Source: Pseudomonas batumici
GTDB taxonomy: Bacteria; Pseudomonadota; Gammaproteobacteria; Pseudomonadales; Pseudomonadaceae
Length of the DNA stretch: 56,102 bases
Assembly (NCBI RefSeq): GCF_000820515.1
Contig: NZ_JXDG01000016.1
Location: 1-56,102 of the forward strand
Direction: 5' to 3'
A program made the position numbers and the translations under genes. The notes under the pieces were generated by a model. It was given only the letters and a program-made list of their open reading frames with translations, was not told where the DNA came from and made no database searches. Positions 27,459 to 36,243 of the stretch are shown piece after piece (position 1 is the first letter of the stretch; each line of letters begins with the position of its first letter).

Positions 27459-27677
27459 TGCGCAGCAGGTCATTGATTTCGGCCCTAGGGCCAAATCCCG
27501 ATGTTTATGGCACACTTGACGACTATAAATGCCGATTTCAGGGTTCGAGCGCTGACTGCCCGACCCGGTCGGAAGAAAACGACTCCAGGCCCTTTCCCGT
27601 TTTGACGGGATTGGCCCTTTTATGTGTTGGTACGAATGTACCAGTGCTTTCTGCCTGAACAGAATAGAGGAACGAGC
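27459..27677. other. Non-coding leader between hrpA and fabH2-like gene
   Basis: This 219-base gap has a GGCCCTAGGGCC palindrome (about 27481-27492), a TTGACG followed by TATAAAT with too short a spacing (near 27518-27530), and a CCCGT/ACGGG hairpin at about 27597-27610 near a GGCCCTTTTA. I see no gene and no convincing promoter. Confidence 0.5.
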
Positions 27678-28799
27678 GTGCATAACGTCGTCATCAGCGG
27701 CACCGGCCTGTACACCCCGGCCAACAGCATTTCCAACGATGAGCTGGTGCAGTCTTTCAACACCTATGTGCAACAGTTCAACCTCGAAAACGCCGCCGCC
27801 ATCGAGCGCGGCGAGGTTCAGGCCCTGACCGAGTCCAGCGCCGCGTTCATCGAGAAGGCCTCCGGTATCAAGAGCCGTTTCGTGATGAACAAGGAGGGCA
27901 TCCTCGATCCGCAGCGCATGAAGCCGCGCCTGCCCGAGCGCTCCAACGACGAGTGGTCGATCCTTTGCCAGATGGCCATCGGTGCCGCCGAACAGGCCTT
28001 GCAGCGCGCGGGCAAGACCGCCGCCGACATCGACGGGGTGATCGTCGCCTGCTCGAACCTGCAACGGGCCTACCCGGCAGTGGCCATCGAAGTCCAGGAA
28101 GCCCTCGGCATCCAGGGCTTCGGCTTCGACATGAACGTCGCCTGCTCCTCGGCGACCTTCGGCATCCAGGCTGCCAGCAACAGCATTCAACTGGGCCAGG
28201 CCCGGGCGATCCTGATGGTCAACCCGGAAATCTGCACCGGTCACCTGAACTTCCGCGACCGTGACAGCCATTTCATTTTCGGCGATGCCGCGACGGCGGT
28301 GATCCTGGAGCGGGCCGACCTGGCGACCTCGCCCTATCAGTTCGACATCGTCGGCACCAAGCTGTTGACCAAGTTCTCCAACAATATCCGCAACAACTTC
28401 GGCTTCCTCAACCGCGCGGCGGAAGAGGGCGTCGATGCCGCGGACAAACTGTTTGTCCAGGAAGGTCGCAAGGTGTTCCGTGACGTCTGCCCGATGGTGG
28501 CGGAACTCATTGCCGCGCACCTGCAGGAGAACAAGCTGAATATCGGCGATGTGAAGCGCTTCTGGCTGCACCAGGCCAACCTCAGCATGAACCACCTGAT
28601 CGTCAAGAAACTGCTGGGTCGCGAGGCCACCGAAGAAGAAGCACCGGTGATTCTCGATACCTACGCCAACACCAGTTCGGCCGGTTCGGTGATTGCGTTC
28701 CACAAGAACCAGGACGACCTGGCTTCCGGCTCGCTGGCGGTCCTCAGTTCGTTCGGTGCCGGTTACTCGATCGGTAGCGTGATCCTGCGCAAGCGTTGA
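27678..28799 (+). CDS. 3-oxoacyl-ACP synthase III (FabH2-like)
   Basis: A 373-residue thiolase-fold ketoacyl synthase III. Active-site Cys is in MNVACSSATFG (near 155), His in FWLHQANLSMN (near 297) and Asn in YANTSSAGS (near 329), so the triad is intact. It resembles Pseudomonas aeruginosa PA3286, which condenses octanoyl-CoA from beta-oxidation with malonyl-ACP, feeding degraded fatty acids into synthesis; that role is known for the homologue and inferred here. GTG at 27678 follows AGAGGA; an upstream ATG (27624) in the same frame adds 18 unlikely residues. Neighbours in order (hrpA, then an ECF sigma factor) match the P. aeruginosa arrangement as I recall it. Confidence 0.85.
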   Translation: MHNVVISGTGLYTPANSISNDELVQSFNTYVQQFNLENAAAIERGEVQALTESSAAFIEKASGIKSRFVMNKEGILDPQRMKPRLPERSNDEWSILCQMAIGAAEQALQRAGKTAADIDGVIVACSNLQRAYPAVAIEVQEALGIQGFGFDMNVACSSATFGIQAASNSIQLGQARAILMVNPEICTGHLNFRDRDSHFIFGDAATAVILERADLATSPYQFDIVGTKLLTKFSNNIRNNFGFLNRAAEEGVDAADKLFVQEGRKVFRDVCPMVAELIAAHLQENKLNIGDVKRFWLHQANLSMNHLIVKKLLGREATEEEAPVILDTYANTSSAGSVIAFHKNQDDLASGSLAVLSSFGAGYSIGSVILRKR

Positions 28800-28868
28800 G
28801 TGCGCCGGGGTATACCTCGGACTGGTGGCTGCATTGGATGGACGTGGATCTTGAACCCGAGGTTGTGA

Positions 28869-29480
28869 ATGGCGGCGCCCGACGATACTCAATTGCTTGA
28901 ACGCTTGCTGGCGGGCGAGCAAAAGGCCTACAAGGAGTTGGTCAGTACCTATCAGAGCGCCATGCGGGCAGTGGCCTATGCCATTGTCGGCAGCCGGCAG
29001 GCCGATGAAGCGGTGCAGGATGCCTGGCTGGCGGTGGTTCGCAACCTGGCGGGCTTCCAGGGGCGCTCCAGTCTCAAGACCTGGTTGCTGACCATCACCG
29101 CCAATGCGGCGAAGAACCGCTACAAGCAGAATCGTCGCGAGGTGCTGCTGGATGACCTTCCGTCGCCCCATGGCACCATCGGCGACGAACGGTTTGCCGC
29201 TGACGGCCACTGGGCCCTGGCCCCGCACGCCTGGCATGAGGACACCCCCGAGGCCCTGCTCAGCGAGGATGAGTTGCGCCAATGCCTGGAACATACCCTG
29301 TTGAGCTTGTCCGAGTTGCAGAGCAGTGTCTTGTTGTTGCGTGAACGCCAGGGGTTGGAGCTGGAGGAGATCTGTAATCTTCTGGGGATCTCGCTCTCCA
29401 ATGTCAGGGTGCTGTTGCACCGGGCACGATTGAAAGTCTTCGCAACCGTGGAGCATTTTGAGGAGACCGGCGAATGCTGA
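28869..29480 (+). CDS. ECF-type RNA polymerase sigma factor
   Basis: A 203-residue sigma factor with region 2 (about 20-90: LVSTYQSAMRAVAYAIVGSRQADEAVQDAWLAVV, then GRSSLKTWLLTITANAAKNRYK) and region 4 (about 140-195: LLSLSELQSSVLLLRERQGLELEEICNLLGISLSNVRVLLHRAR), separated by a longer linker (95-135). It binds core polymerase and directs it to a dedicated promoter set. The last seven bases overlap the following zinc-finger gene, its likely anti-sigma. It starts 69 bases after the fabH2-like stop. Confidence 0.88.
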   Translation: MAAPDDTQLLERLLAGEQKAYKELVSTYQSAMRAVAYAIVGSRQADEAVQDAWLAVVRNLAGFQGRSSLKTWLLTITANAAKNRYKQNRREVLLDDLPSPHGTIGDERFAADGHWALAPHAWHEDTPEALLSEDELRQCLEHTLLSLSELQSSVLLLRERQGLELEEICNLLGISLSNVRVLLHRARLKVFATVEHFEETGEC

Positions 29481-29713
29481 CCTGCAAGGAACAAGTGGCG
29501 CGTTCCAGCGATTATCTCGATGGCCAGTTGAGCTTTCGTGAGCGCCTGATGGTGCGCCATCACCTGATGTTCTGCCCCAACTGCCGGCGTTTCATCCGGC
29601 AGATGCGCTTGATGCAGGCCACGCTCAAGCAGATACCCGAACCGCCGGTCGAAAACCTCGAGGCCTTGTCCGCACAACTGGCCGCAGAGCGCCGGGATGC
29701 CGGAAAGCCGTAG
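29474..29713 (+). CDS. Small zinc-finger (zf-HC2) probable anti-sigma factor
   Basis: A 79-residue soluble protein with the ZAS pattern: C4 near the start, YLDGQLSFRERLMVRHHLMFCPNCRRF with H-x3-C-x2-C zinc ligands (about 27-39), then a short amphipathic helix. Anti-sigma factors of this kind hold their cognate ECF sigma in the cytosol and release it on a signal; here no transmembrane segment follows, so the sensor would be cytosolic. Its start overlaps the end of the sigma gene, so translation is coupled. Confidence 0.78.
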   Translation: MLTCKEQVARSSDYLDGQLSFRERLMVRHHLMFCPNCRRFIRQMRLMQATLKQIPEPPVENLEALSAQLAAERRDAGKP

Positions 29714-29739
29714 TTTCAAAAAGCCACTACTTTTCTGCC

Positions 29740-29763
29740 GAAGCCCTTTAGACCAGGGCTTTG
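29740..29763 (+). terminator. Probable terminator of the sigma/anti-sigma operon
   Basis: A hairpin AAGCCCT (from 29741) with AGGGCTT (to about 29762) surrounds a seven-base loop, 28 bases after the zinc-finger gene. The trailing T-run is short, so termination would be weak. The remaining bases to the porin start are AT-rich and probably carry its promoter. Confidence 0.45.
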
Positions 29764-29957
29764 CGCCAAGTTGTATTTGTTGCAAAAAGTTCCTCTGTCA
29801 CAAAAGCTTAATACTTCAGCAACTGCGCTGACATAACCCCACGCCAAGATTCCCTCCCAACAAAGCAGGTCAGGCCCCGGCAATGGCTGCGCACCCGCGT
29901 GATGGCATCGGACGCCACGAAAAGACCCGAAAAAATTTGAATCCAGAGGAGCGAAAC

Positions 29958-31340
29958 ATGAACAAGTGCACCTTGGCCCTGGCAGTGGCCGTGGGGGTTT
30001 TATCCCAGCAGGCGTATGCCGAAGGGCAAGCTGACGCGAAAGGTTTTATCGAAGGTGCGACGTCGACCCTGGGTCTGCGTAACTTCTATATCAATACTGA
30101 TAACCGTAGTGGGGCCAATGGTAAAACCGGTCAGAGCCTGAACTCGGAATGGGGCCAAGGCTTCGATCTGCGCTTCAACTCCGGTTACACCCAAGGCACC
30201 GTAGGTTTCGGTCTGGATGTTATCGCTCTGGAAGGCATCCGCCTGGATACCGGTCGTGGTTCCAACGGCGCGACCCCATCCACCTCTGGCACGACGATGT
30301 TCCCAGCCGAAGCCACTGGCGGTAAAAACGCCAAGTCCGTCAATGACTTCGGTAGCCTGGGCCTGACCGGTAAAGTTCGCGTTTCGCAGACCGAACTGAA
30401 AGTCGGTACCCTGCTGCCGAACAACCCGGTGATCAAGTACAACGACGGTCGCCTGCTGCCACAAACCTTCACCGGTGGCGAGCTGAAGTCGAACGAGATC
30501 AAGGACCTGACCCTGACTCTCGGCCAAGTCGACGAAGCCAAGGGCCGTAACTCGAGCAACGACGACAACCTGTCGATCGCCGGCGCCAACGGCAGCTCCA
30601 ACTTCTCCGCGGACACCACTGGCCGGTTCAGCAACAAGTTCCAGTACGCCGGTGCCGACTACAAGATCACCAAGGATCTGGTCGCTTCGTACTACTACGG
30701 CAAGCTGAAGGACTTCTACTCGCAGAACTTCCTGGGTCTGGTACACAACTGGGCCATCGGTCCTGGCGTGCTGAAAAGCGACCTGCGTTACTACCGCAGC
30801 CGTGATGACGGTGCCAATGGCAGCAATTCTGCCTACTTCACCAACGGTTTCTATCCGGATACCCCAGCATCGCTCACCAAGGGCAAAGTCGACAACGACC
30901 TGTACAGCTACCTGGCCCTGTACTCGGTCGAAGGTCACACCTTCGGCGCTGGTTATCAGTACACCAAAGGCGACAGCGACTTCCCTTGGCTGAACCAGGG
31001 TGACGGCTCGTCGAACAGCACCATCACCGACATGCAGATCCAGAAGTTCGCCCGTGCCGGGGAGAAAACCTGGCAAGCTCGCTACGCCTATGACTTCGCC
31101 AAGGTCGGCGTACCTGGCCTGACCGCTGGCGTGATCTACGTGCACGGCGATGGCATCAAGTCCACCACTGGCGACAAGAGCGAGTGGGAACGCGATATCA
31201 GCCTGTCCTACGTGATTCCTGAAGGCACCTTCAAAAACCTGGGCTTTGCCTGGAAAAACGCCATGTGGCGCACCAACGTCGCCACTCGCGACCAGGACGA
31301 AAACCGTCTGATCGTCAGCTACTCGATTCCACTGTTGTAA
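29958..31340 (+). CDS. OprD-family outer membrane porin
   Basis: A 460-residue precursor. A signal peptide (MNKCTLALAVAVGVLSQQAYA) is followed by EGQADAKGFIEGATSTLGLRNFYIN, the N-terminal opening of OprD porins, and an 18-stranded barrel with alternating glycine/aromatic strands ending in a C-terminal hydrophobic strand (LIVSYSIPLL). OprD porins pass basic amino acids (OccD) or aromatic and other carboxylates (OccK); the subclass cannot be told by eye. Codon use is more biased toward abundant tRNAs than that of neighbours, fitting high expression. The ATG at 29958 has AGAGGAG upstream, and an intrinsic terminator follows. Confidence 0.9.
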   Translation: MNKCTLALAVAVGVLSQQAYAEGQADAKGFIEGATSTLGLRNFYINTDNRSGANGKTGQSLNSEWGQGFDLRFNSGYTQGTVGFGLDVIALEGIRLDTGRGSNGATPSTSGTTMFPAEATGGKNAKSVNDFGSLGLTGKVRVSQTELKVGTLLPNNPVIKYNDGRLLPQTFTGGELKSNEIKDLTLTLGQVDEAKGRNSSNDDNLSIAGANGSSNFSADTTGRFSNKFQYAGADYKITKDLVASYYYGKLKDFYSQNFLGLVHNWAIGPGVLKSDLRYYRSRDDGANGSNSAYFTNGFYPDTPASLTKGKVDNDLYSYLALYSVEGHTFGAGYQYTKGDSDFPWLNQGDGSSNSTITDMQIQKFARAGEKTWQARYAYDFAKVGVPGLTAGVIYVHGDGIKSTTGDKSEWERDISLSYVIPEGTFKNLGFAWKNAMWRTNVATRDQDENRLIVSYSIPLL

Positions 31341-31354
31341 GCTCCGCTCTTTTT

Positions 31355-31393
31355 ACGCCCTGCTCGACAGATTGTCGCGCGGGGCGTTTTTTT
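31355..31393 (+). terminator. Rho-independent terminator of the porin gene
   Basis: ACGCCC (31355-31360) pairs with GGGCGT (31382-31387), the loop carries a smaller GCTCGACAGATTGTCGCGC part, and T7 follows. It lies 15 bases after the stop codon. Confidence 0.85.
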
Positions 31394-31461
31394 GTCCGGC
31401 GTTTGGACACACCCAATGGCTGTCAGCAAAAGAAGCCGCGACCTTGAAAACGACACCTGAC

Positions 31462-31548
31462 CTGTAGGAGCTGGCTTGCCAGCGATAGCGGCGGCGAGTC
31501 TTGCATCGCCATCGCTGCGGTGCGGCGTCCCGACAAGCCAGCTCCCTG
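31462..31548. repeat. Inverted REP pair with conserved spacer
   Basis: CTGTAGGAGCTGGCTTGCC (from 31462) and the inverse GACAAGCCAGCTCC (to about 31545) frame a spacer with CGGTGCGGCGTCCCGACAAG, which also occurs in the 20488-20647 cluster. The unit of more than 60 bases is thus conserved beyond the REP arms. Confidence 0.8.
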
Positions 31549-31781
31549 CTCGGCCTTGACTGACTGGCATAGTGCAAAGCCCCGGTCGGACAGCCCGGCC
31601 GCTGTCCTGGAAGCTGTCTGGAATGGTGTTCCCGGGCGACTTTCAAGTCCAATGAAATAGTTTTTAATATTCCATTGCTGACGGACCTTCAGGCCTTATC
31701 GGTTTTCCATTCCAGCTGTCGCCCTTCCTGCCACACTTGCGCGATACTCCCTCTGCGTGTTGCACCTGCCTGGGGATATCG
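31549..31781. other. Non-coding region before FemAB-like gene
   Basis: No gene is seen. A perfect hairpin GGACAGC (31588-31594) with GCTGTCC (31601-31607) lies in its middle, followed by an AT-rich stretch (GAAATAGTTTTTAATATTCC, about 31653-31673) that probably holds the promoter of the next gene. Confidence 0.4.
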
Positions 31782-32906
31782 ATGCCGTTACAACGCCTGC
31801 AAAGCCTCTCTGACGTCGCTGCCGAGCAATGGGATGCGCTGGTGCCCGACGGCCAGCCATTTCTCAGCCACGCGTTCCTGGGCGCCCTGGAGGACAGCGG
31901 CAGCCTCGGTCCGCAGTCGGGCTGGCGGCCGGAGCATTTGCTGCACGTGGAGAACGGTCGGCTGGTGGCGGCCTTGCCGAGTTATCGCAAATGGCACTCC
32001 TATGGCGAGTATGTGTTCGACCACGGCTGGGCCGATGCCTGTAAGCGAGCGGGGATTGCCTACTATCCCAAGCTGCTGAGCGCCGTGCCGTTCAGTCCGG
32101 TCGGCGGCGCGCGGCTGCTGGCGGCCAGGGCCGAGGACGGTTTCGAACTGCTGGCCGCCTTGCCCGGCTATCTGGAGATCGAGGAACTCTCCAGCGCCCA
32201 TGTCAACTTCACCGATGCCCTGGCCGACACCGCCTTGGGCGAACAGCCCGGCTGGTTGCAGCGTTACGGTTGCCAGTTTCATTGGCAGAACCGCGGCTAC
32301 CGGGATTTCCAGGACTTCCTCGATGCCTTGAGTTCGCGCAAGCGCAAGCAGATGCGCAAGGAGCGCGAGCAGGTCGCCGGGCAGGGTTTCGATTTCCAAT
32401 GGCTCGAAGGCCGTGAGTTGAGCGAGGCACAGTGGGACTTCGTCTACGCCTGCTATGCCAATACCTATGCGGTGCGACGCCAGGCGCCCTACCTGACCCG
32501 GGCGTTCTTCAGCCTGCTGGCCGAGCGCATGCCCGAGTCGATCCGGGTGTGCCTGGCCAGGCAGGGCGGACGACCTGTGGCCATGGCCTTCAGCCTGATC
32601 GGCGGCGACAGTTTCTACGGTCGTTACTGGGGCTGCCTGGCGGAGTTCGACCGGCTGCATTTCGAAACCTGCTTCTACCAGGGCATGGACTACGCCATCG
32701 CCCAGGGCCTGCAACGCTTCGATGCGGGGGCCCAGGGCGAGCACAAGCTGATTCGCGGCTTCGAACCGGTGATCACCCATTCCTGGCACTACCTGCGGCA
32801 TCCGGGACTGCGGGCGGCGGTGAAGGATTTCCTCGCGCAGGAGCGGCCGGGGATCCTGGCCTATGCCGAAGAGGCGAGGGCGGCGTTGCCCTACCGGCAG
32901 GCCTGA
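31782..32906 (+). CDS. FemAB/GNAT-like acyltransferase (DUF482 family)
   Basis: A 374-residue protein with the tandem GNAT fold of the peptidoglycan-bridge (FemX-like)/DUF482 family: AHVNFTDAL, a SSRKRKQMRKEREQV basic helix, then a second GNAT half containing GGRPVAMAFSLIGGDSFYGRYWG and the CFYQGMDYAIAQGLQRFDAGAQGEHKLIRGFEPV region. Pseudomonads do not have amino-acid cross-bridges, so the acceptor is unknown. ATG at 31782 has GGGGA upstream; an earlier in-frame ATG at 31737 is less well placed. It is convergent with the ABC transporter. Confidence 0.78.
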   Translation: MPLQRLQSLSDVAAEQWDALVPDGQPFLSHAFLGALEDSGSLGPQSGWRPEHLLHVENGRLVAALPSYRKWHSYGEYVFDHGWADACKRAGIAYYPKLLSAVPFSPVGGARLLAARAEDGFELLAALPGYLEIEELSSAHVNFTDALADTALGEQPGWLQRYGCQFHWQNRGYRDFQDFLDALSSRKRKQMRKEREQVAGQGFDFQWLEGRELSEAQWDFVYACYANTYAVRRQAPYLTRAFFSLLAERMPESIRVCLARQGGRPVAMAFSLIGGDSFYGRYWGCLAEFDRLHFETCFYQGMDYAIAQGLQRFDAGAQGEHKLIRGFEPVITHSWHYLRHPGLRAAVKDFLAQERPGILAYAEEARAALPYRQA

Positions 32907-32937
32907 GCGGTCGACCGTGCTCCTCCAGGCGCGGTCT

Positions 32938-34770
32938 TCAATCGATCCCGACAAACCCTCCGGTCTGGTGTCGCCACAGGCGCGCATACAGGCCGCCATG
33001 GGCCAGCAGTTCGGCATGGCTGCCGGTTTCGGCGATCCGGCCGTTTTCCAGCACCACCAGGCGGTCCATGCGGGCAATGGTGGACAGGCGGTGGGCAATG
33101 GCGATCACCGTCTTGCCTTCCATCAGGGTTTCCAGGCTCTCCTGGATCGCCGCCTCCACTTCCGAGTCCAGGGCCGAGGTGGCTTCGTCCATGATCAGGA
33201 TCGGCGCATCCTTGAGCAGCACCCGGGCAATGGCGATGCGCTGGCGCTGGCCGCCGGACAGTTTCACGCCGCGCTCGCCGACGTGGGCGTCGAAGCCGGT
33301 GCGGCCCTGGGCGTCCGAGAGCAGTGGGATGAATTCGTCGGCCCGTGCCTTGCGCACCGCTTCCCAGAGTTCTTCATCGCTGGCGTCGGGCTTGCCGTAC
33401 AGCAGGTTTTCGCGGATCGAGCGGTGCAGCAGCGAAGTGTCCTGGGTAATCATGCCGATGCGTTCGCGCAGGCTTTCCTGGGCGACTTCGGCAATGTTCT
33501 GGCCATCCACCAGGATACGCCCGCCCTGCAGGTCATAGAGTCGCAGCAGCAGGTTGACCAGGGTCGACTTGCCGGCACCCGAAGGACCGATCAGGCCGAT
33601 CTTCTCTCCGGGAGCGATGACCAGGTCGAGATCGCCGATGACCCCGCTGCGTTTGCCGTAGTGAAACTCCACATGCTCGAAACGCACTTCACCCTGGCTG
33701 ACGGCCAGATGTGGCGCCTGTTCGCGGTCGGTGACGCTGACCGGTTGGGCGATGGTTTGCAGGCCATCCTGGACCATGCCGATATTTTCGAAGATGCCGT
33801 TGACCACCCACATGATCCAGCCGGACATGTTGACGATGCGGATCACCAGGCCGGTGGCCAGGGCGATCGCGCCGACCGAGATCAGCGACTGGGTCCACAG
33901 CCACAGGGCAAGGCCGGTGGTGGTGACGATCAGCAGGCCGTTCAGGCTGGTGATGGTCACGTCCATGCTGGTCACCACCCGTGATGCCAGCTGGGTTTTC
34001 TCGGTCTGCTCCACCAGGGCCTCGCGGGCGTACTGCTGCTCGAAGCGGGTGTGGGCGAAGAGTTTCAGGGTGGTGATATTGGTGTAGCCGTCGACGATCC
34101 GCCCCATCAGCTTGGAGCGGGCGTCGGAGGACACCACGGCGCGGGCCTTCACCCGTGGGACGAAGTAGTACAGGGCGGCGATGTAGCAGGCGACCCAACC
34201 CAGCAGCGGGATCATCAGGCGCCAGTCGGCCTCGGCGAACAGCACCAGGGAGCCGAGGGTATAGATCAGAACATGCCAGAGGGCGTCCACGGCCTGTACC
34301 GCGGAGTCGCGCAGCGAGTTGCCGGTCTGCATGATGCGCTGGGCGATGCGCCCGGCGAAGTCGTTCTGGAAGAAATTGAGGCTCTGCTTGAGCACGTAGC
34401 TGTGGTTCTGCCAGCGGATCAGGCTGGTCATGCCCGGGCTGATGGTCTGGTGCACCAGCAGGTCGTGCAGGCCGAAGAAGATCGGTCGCAGCAGCAGTGC
34501 CACGATGGTCATCCACAGCAGTTCGCGGCCATGGAGCTGGAAGAAGTCGCTACCGGGCGTACCCTGGGCCAGGTCGATGATGCGGCTCAGGTAGCTGAAC
34601 AGCGCCACCTCGATCAGCGCCGCGACCAGCCCGACGATCAGCAGGGCGACGAAACTGGGCCAGACCTGACGCAGGTAATACAGGTAGAACGGCAGGACCT
34701 TGTTCGGCGGAGCGGCGGTGGGAGCGTCGCGAAAAATGTCGATCAGTTGTTCAAAACGACGATAGAGCAT
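32938..34770 (-). CDS. ABC exporter, fused permease and ATPase
   Basis: A 610-residue ABCB/MsbA-type half-transporter. The N-terminal half has six membrane segments (about 40-310); the C-terminal nucleotide-binding domain has Walker A GPSGAGKST (near 396-404), Q-loop MITQDTSLLHRS, signature LSGGQRQRIAIARVL (near 500) and Walker B ILIMDEATSALD with switch histidine IAHRL. It works as a dimer in the inner membrane; substrate unknown. The LysR/hydrolase/cyclophilin group lies upstream on the same strand, 85 bases away. Confidence 0.9.
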   Translation of the reverse strand: MLYRRFEQLIDIFRDAPTAAPPNKVLPFYLYYLRQVWPSFVALLIVGLVAALIEVALFSYLSRIIDLAQGTPGSDFFQLHGRELLWMTIVALLLRPIFFGLHDLLVHQTISPGMTSLIRWQNHSYVLKQSLNFFQNDFAGRIAQRIMQTGNSLRDSAVQAVDALWHVLIYTLGSLVLFAEADWRLMIPLLGWVACYIAALYYFVPRVKARAVVSSDARSKLMGRIVDGYTNITTLKLFAHTRFEQQYAREALVEQTEKTQLASRVVTSMDVTITSLNGLLIVTTTGLALWLWTQSLISVGAIALATGLVIRIVNMSGWIMWVVNGIFENIGMVQDGLQTIAQPVSVTDREQAPHLAVSQGEVRFEHVEFHYGKRSGVIGDLDLVIAPGEKIGLIGPSGAGKSTLVNLLLRLYDLQGGRILVDGQNIAEVAQESLRERIGMITQDTSLLHRSIRENLLYGKPDASDEELWEAVRKARADEFIPLLSDAQGRTGFDAHVGERGVKLSGGQRQRIAIARVLLKDAPILIMDEATSALDSEVEAAIQESLETLMEGKTVIAIAHRLSTIARMDRLVVLENGRIAETGSHAELLAHGGLYARLWRHQTGGFVGID

Positions 34771-34813
34771 GGGTTCTGACGCCCGTCAGCCGGGCTCTCC
34801 TTGAAGGTAAGGC

Positions 34814-34850
34814 GGCGCAAGCCCCGGGCGCCCGGCCTGAAGCTTGCGCC
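34814..34850 (-). terminator. Hairpin after the cyclophilin gene
   Basis: GGCGCAAGC (34814-34822) pairs with GCTTGCGCC (34842-34850) around a loop that itself holds CCCGGGCGCCCGG. It lies just past the ppiA stop but has no T-run on the minus strand, so termination here is uncertain. Confidence 0.4.
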
Positions 34851-34855
34851 TGCCA

Positions 34856-35422
34856 TTAGTCGATGCGCTTGGCCGACTTGATATACACCGGATCTGCCGG
34901 CACGTCGGACATGCCTTGCTTGGTGGTGGTGGGCGAGTTGACGATGATATCGACCACTTCCATGCCCTTGACCACCTTGGCGAAGACCGCATAACCGGCA
35001 TCGCGGCCCGGGTCGAGGAAGTCATTGTCCTTCACGTTGATGAAGAACTGGCTGGTGGCCGAGTTCGGATCCGAGGTGCGCGCCATCGACAAGCTGCCGC
35101 GCACGTTGTGCAGGCCGTTGCTGGCTTCGTTCCTGATCGGCGCCTCGGTCGGCTTCTGCACCATCTGCGCGGTGAAGCCACCGCCCTGGACCATGAAGCC
35201 CGGGATCACCCGGTGGAAAATCGTGTTGTTGTAGAAGCCCTTGTCGACATAGGCGAGGAAGTTCTTGGTACTGATCGGTGCGTGGACCGGGTCCAGCTCG
35301 ATTTCAATGGTGCCGTTGGTGGTCACCAGTTCTACGTGGGGCGCCTTGGCGGCATCGGTGGCGGCCATCAGGTTGGCGGCGAACAGTACGGAGCCGGTGA
35401 ACAGGGCGATTTTTTTCAGCAT
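34856..35422 (-). CDS. ppiA: Periplasmic peptidyl-prolyl cis-trans isomerase (cyclophilin)
   Basis: A 188-residue precursor with signal peptide ([20 protein letters not shown]) and a cyclophilin domain: [15 protein letters not shown] with the catalytic arginine, then [15 protein letters not shown] and [16 protein letters not shown]. It speeds proline isomerisation in proteins folding in the periplasm. The ppiA start lies three bases after the stop of the alpha/beta hydrolase, so both share a transcript. Confidence 0.9.
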   Translation of the reverse strand: MLKKIALFTGSVLFAANLMAATDAAKAPHVELVTTNGTIEIELDPVHAPISTKNFLAYVDKGFYNNTIFHRVIPGFMVQGGGFTAQMVQKPTEAPIRNEASNGLHNVRGSLSMARTSDPNSATSQFFINVKDNDFLDPGRDAGYAVFAKVVKGMEVVDIIVNSPTTTKQGMSDVPADPVYIKSAKRID

Positions 35423-35425
35423 GGT

Positions 35426-36229
35426 TCAGTGATCCTGGGGGGTGGTTTCGACTGCGTTTAGAAACTCGAGCAGGGTTTGGTTGAAGACCTGGGGTTGATC
35501 CAGCGGCGTGGCGTGACGGGAATCGGCAATCACCACCAGGCGCGCATCGGGGATCAGTTTGACATAGCTTTCCTTCATCGCGACCGGCGTGTAGTCGTGG
35601 TCGGCGCTGACGATCAGGGTTGGACAGGTGATCCGGGCAAGTCGTTCCTGGACACCCCAGCCGACGATGGCGTCGAAGCTGGCGAGATAAGCACGTTTGT
35701 CGTTGGTTGCCCAGCGCTCGGTTATCTTGCGCCGCAAGTCGGCCTGTCCGGGCTTGGGAAACAACACCCGGCCGAGGATCCTGCCGATGTTGCGCAGGCC
35801 CAGCAGCCGACCGAGGATCCAGCGCGAGGCCCATTGCAGGTAGTCGCCAGGCTTGCGCACCTTGACCTCGGGCATGCTGTTGACCACGCACAGGCTGCTG
35901 AGTGTCTGGGGTTGGTCCACCGCCAGCTGGAAGCCGATCATCCCGCCCATGGAGATGCCCACCAGGTGCACGCGGTCCAGCTTCAGGTGTTCGATCAGGG
36001 CGAGCACATCGGCGCTGTACCCGGCGATGCTGTAGCGCTGCCGTGGTTTGTCGGAGCGACCGTGGCCGCGCATGTCCATGAGGATAACCCGGTAGTGCGC
36101 GGCCAGTGCCGGCACCTGCATTTCCCAGTCCAGGGTGCTCGAGCCCAGGCCGTGTACCAGCAGCACGGGCGCGCCGTGGCCGTACTCCTCATAGTGCAGC
36201 GTACAACCTTCGTGTTCGAAATAGGCCAT
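35426..36229 (-). CDS. Alpha/beta-hydrolase
   Basis: A 267-residue single-domain alpha/beta hydrolase. LLVHGLGSSTLDW is the oxyanion loop, the nucleophile elbow is GISMGG (serine near 93), the acid is probably in VSADHDYTP and the histidine in DSRHATPLDQP, near the C-terminus. The small helical cap and MDMRGHGRSDKP motif are typical of esterases or C-C hydrolases; the substrate is not predicted. It sits between a LysR gene (14-base gap) and ppiA (3-base gap). Confidence 0.82.
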   Translation of the reverse strand: MAYFEHEGCTLHYEEYGHGAPVLLVHGLGSSTLDWEMQVPALAAHYRVILMDMRGHGRSDKPRQRYSIAGYSADVLALIEHLKLDRVHLVGISMGGMIGFQLAVDQPQTLSSLCVVNSMPEVKVRKPGDYLQWASRWILGRLLGLRNIGRILGRVLFPKPGQADLRRKITERWATNDKRAYLASFDAIVGWGVQERLARITCPTLIVSADHDYTPVAMKESYVKLIPDARLVVIADSRHATPLDQPQVFNQTLLEFLNAVETTPQDH

Positions 36230-36243
36230 CGGTCAACGTCCTG

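Noticed and set aside
27267..29456. 729-residue minus-strand frame opposite the fabH2-like and sigma genes
   Set aside because: Antisense shadow: it runs across three recognised genes and shows no domain.
30000..31145. 381-residue minus-strand frame in the OprD gene
   Set aside because: Antisense of a barrel protein with strong codon bias; composition is rich in valine and glycine and no start region is visible.
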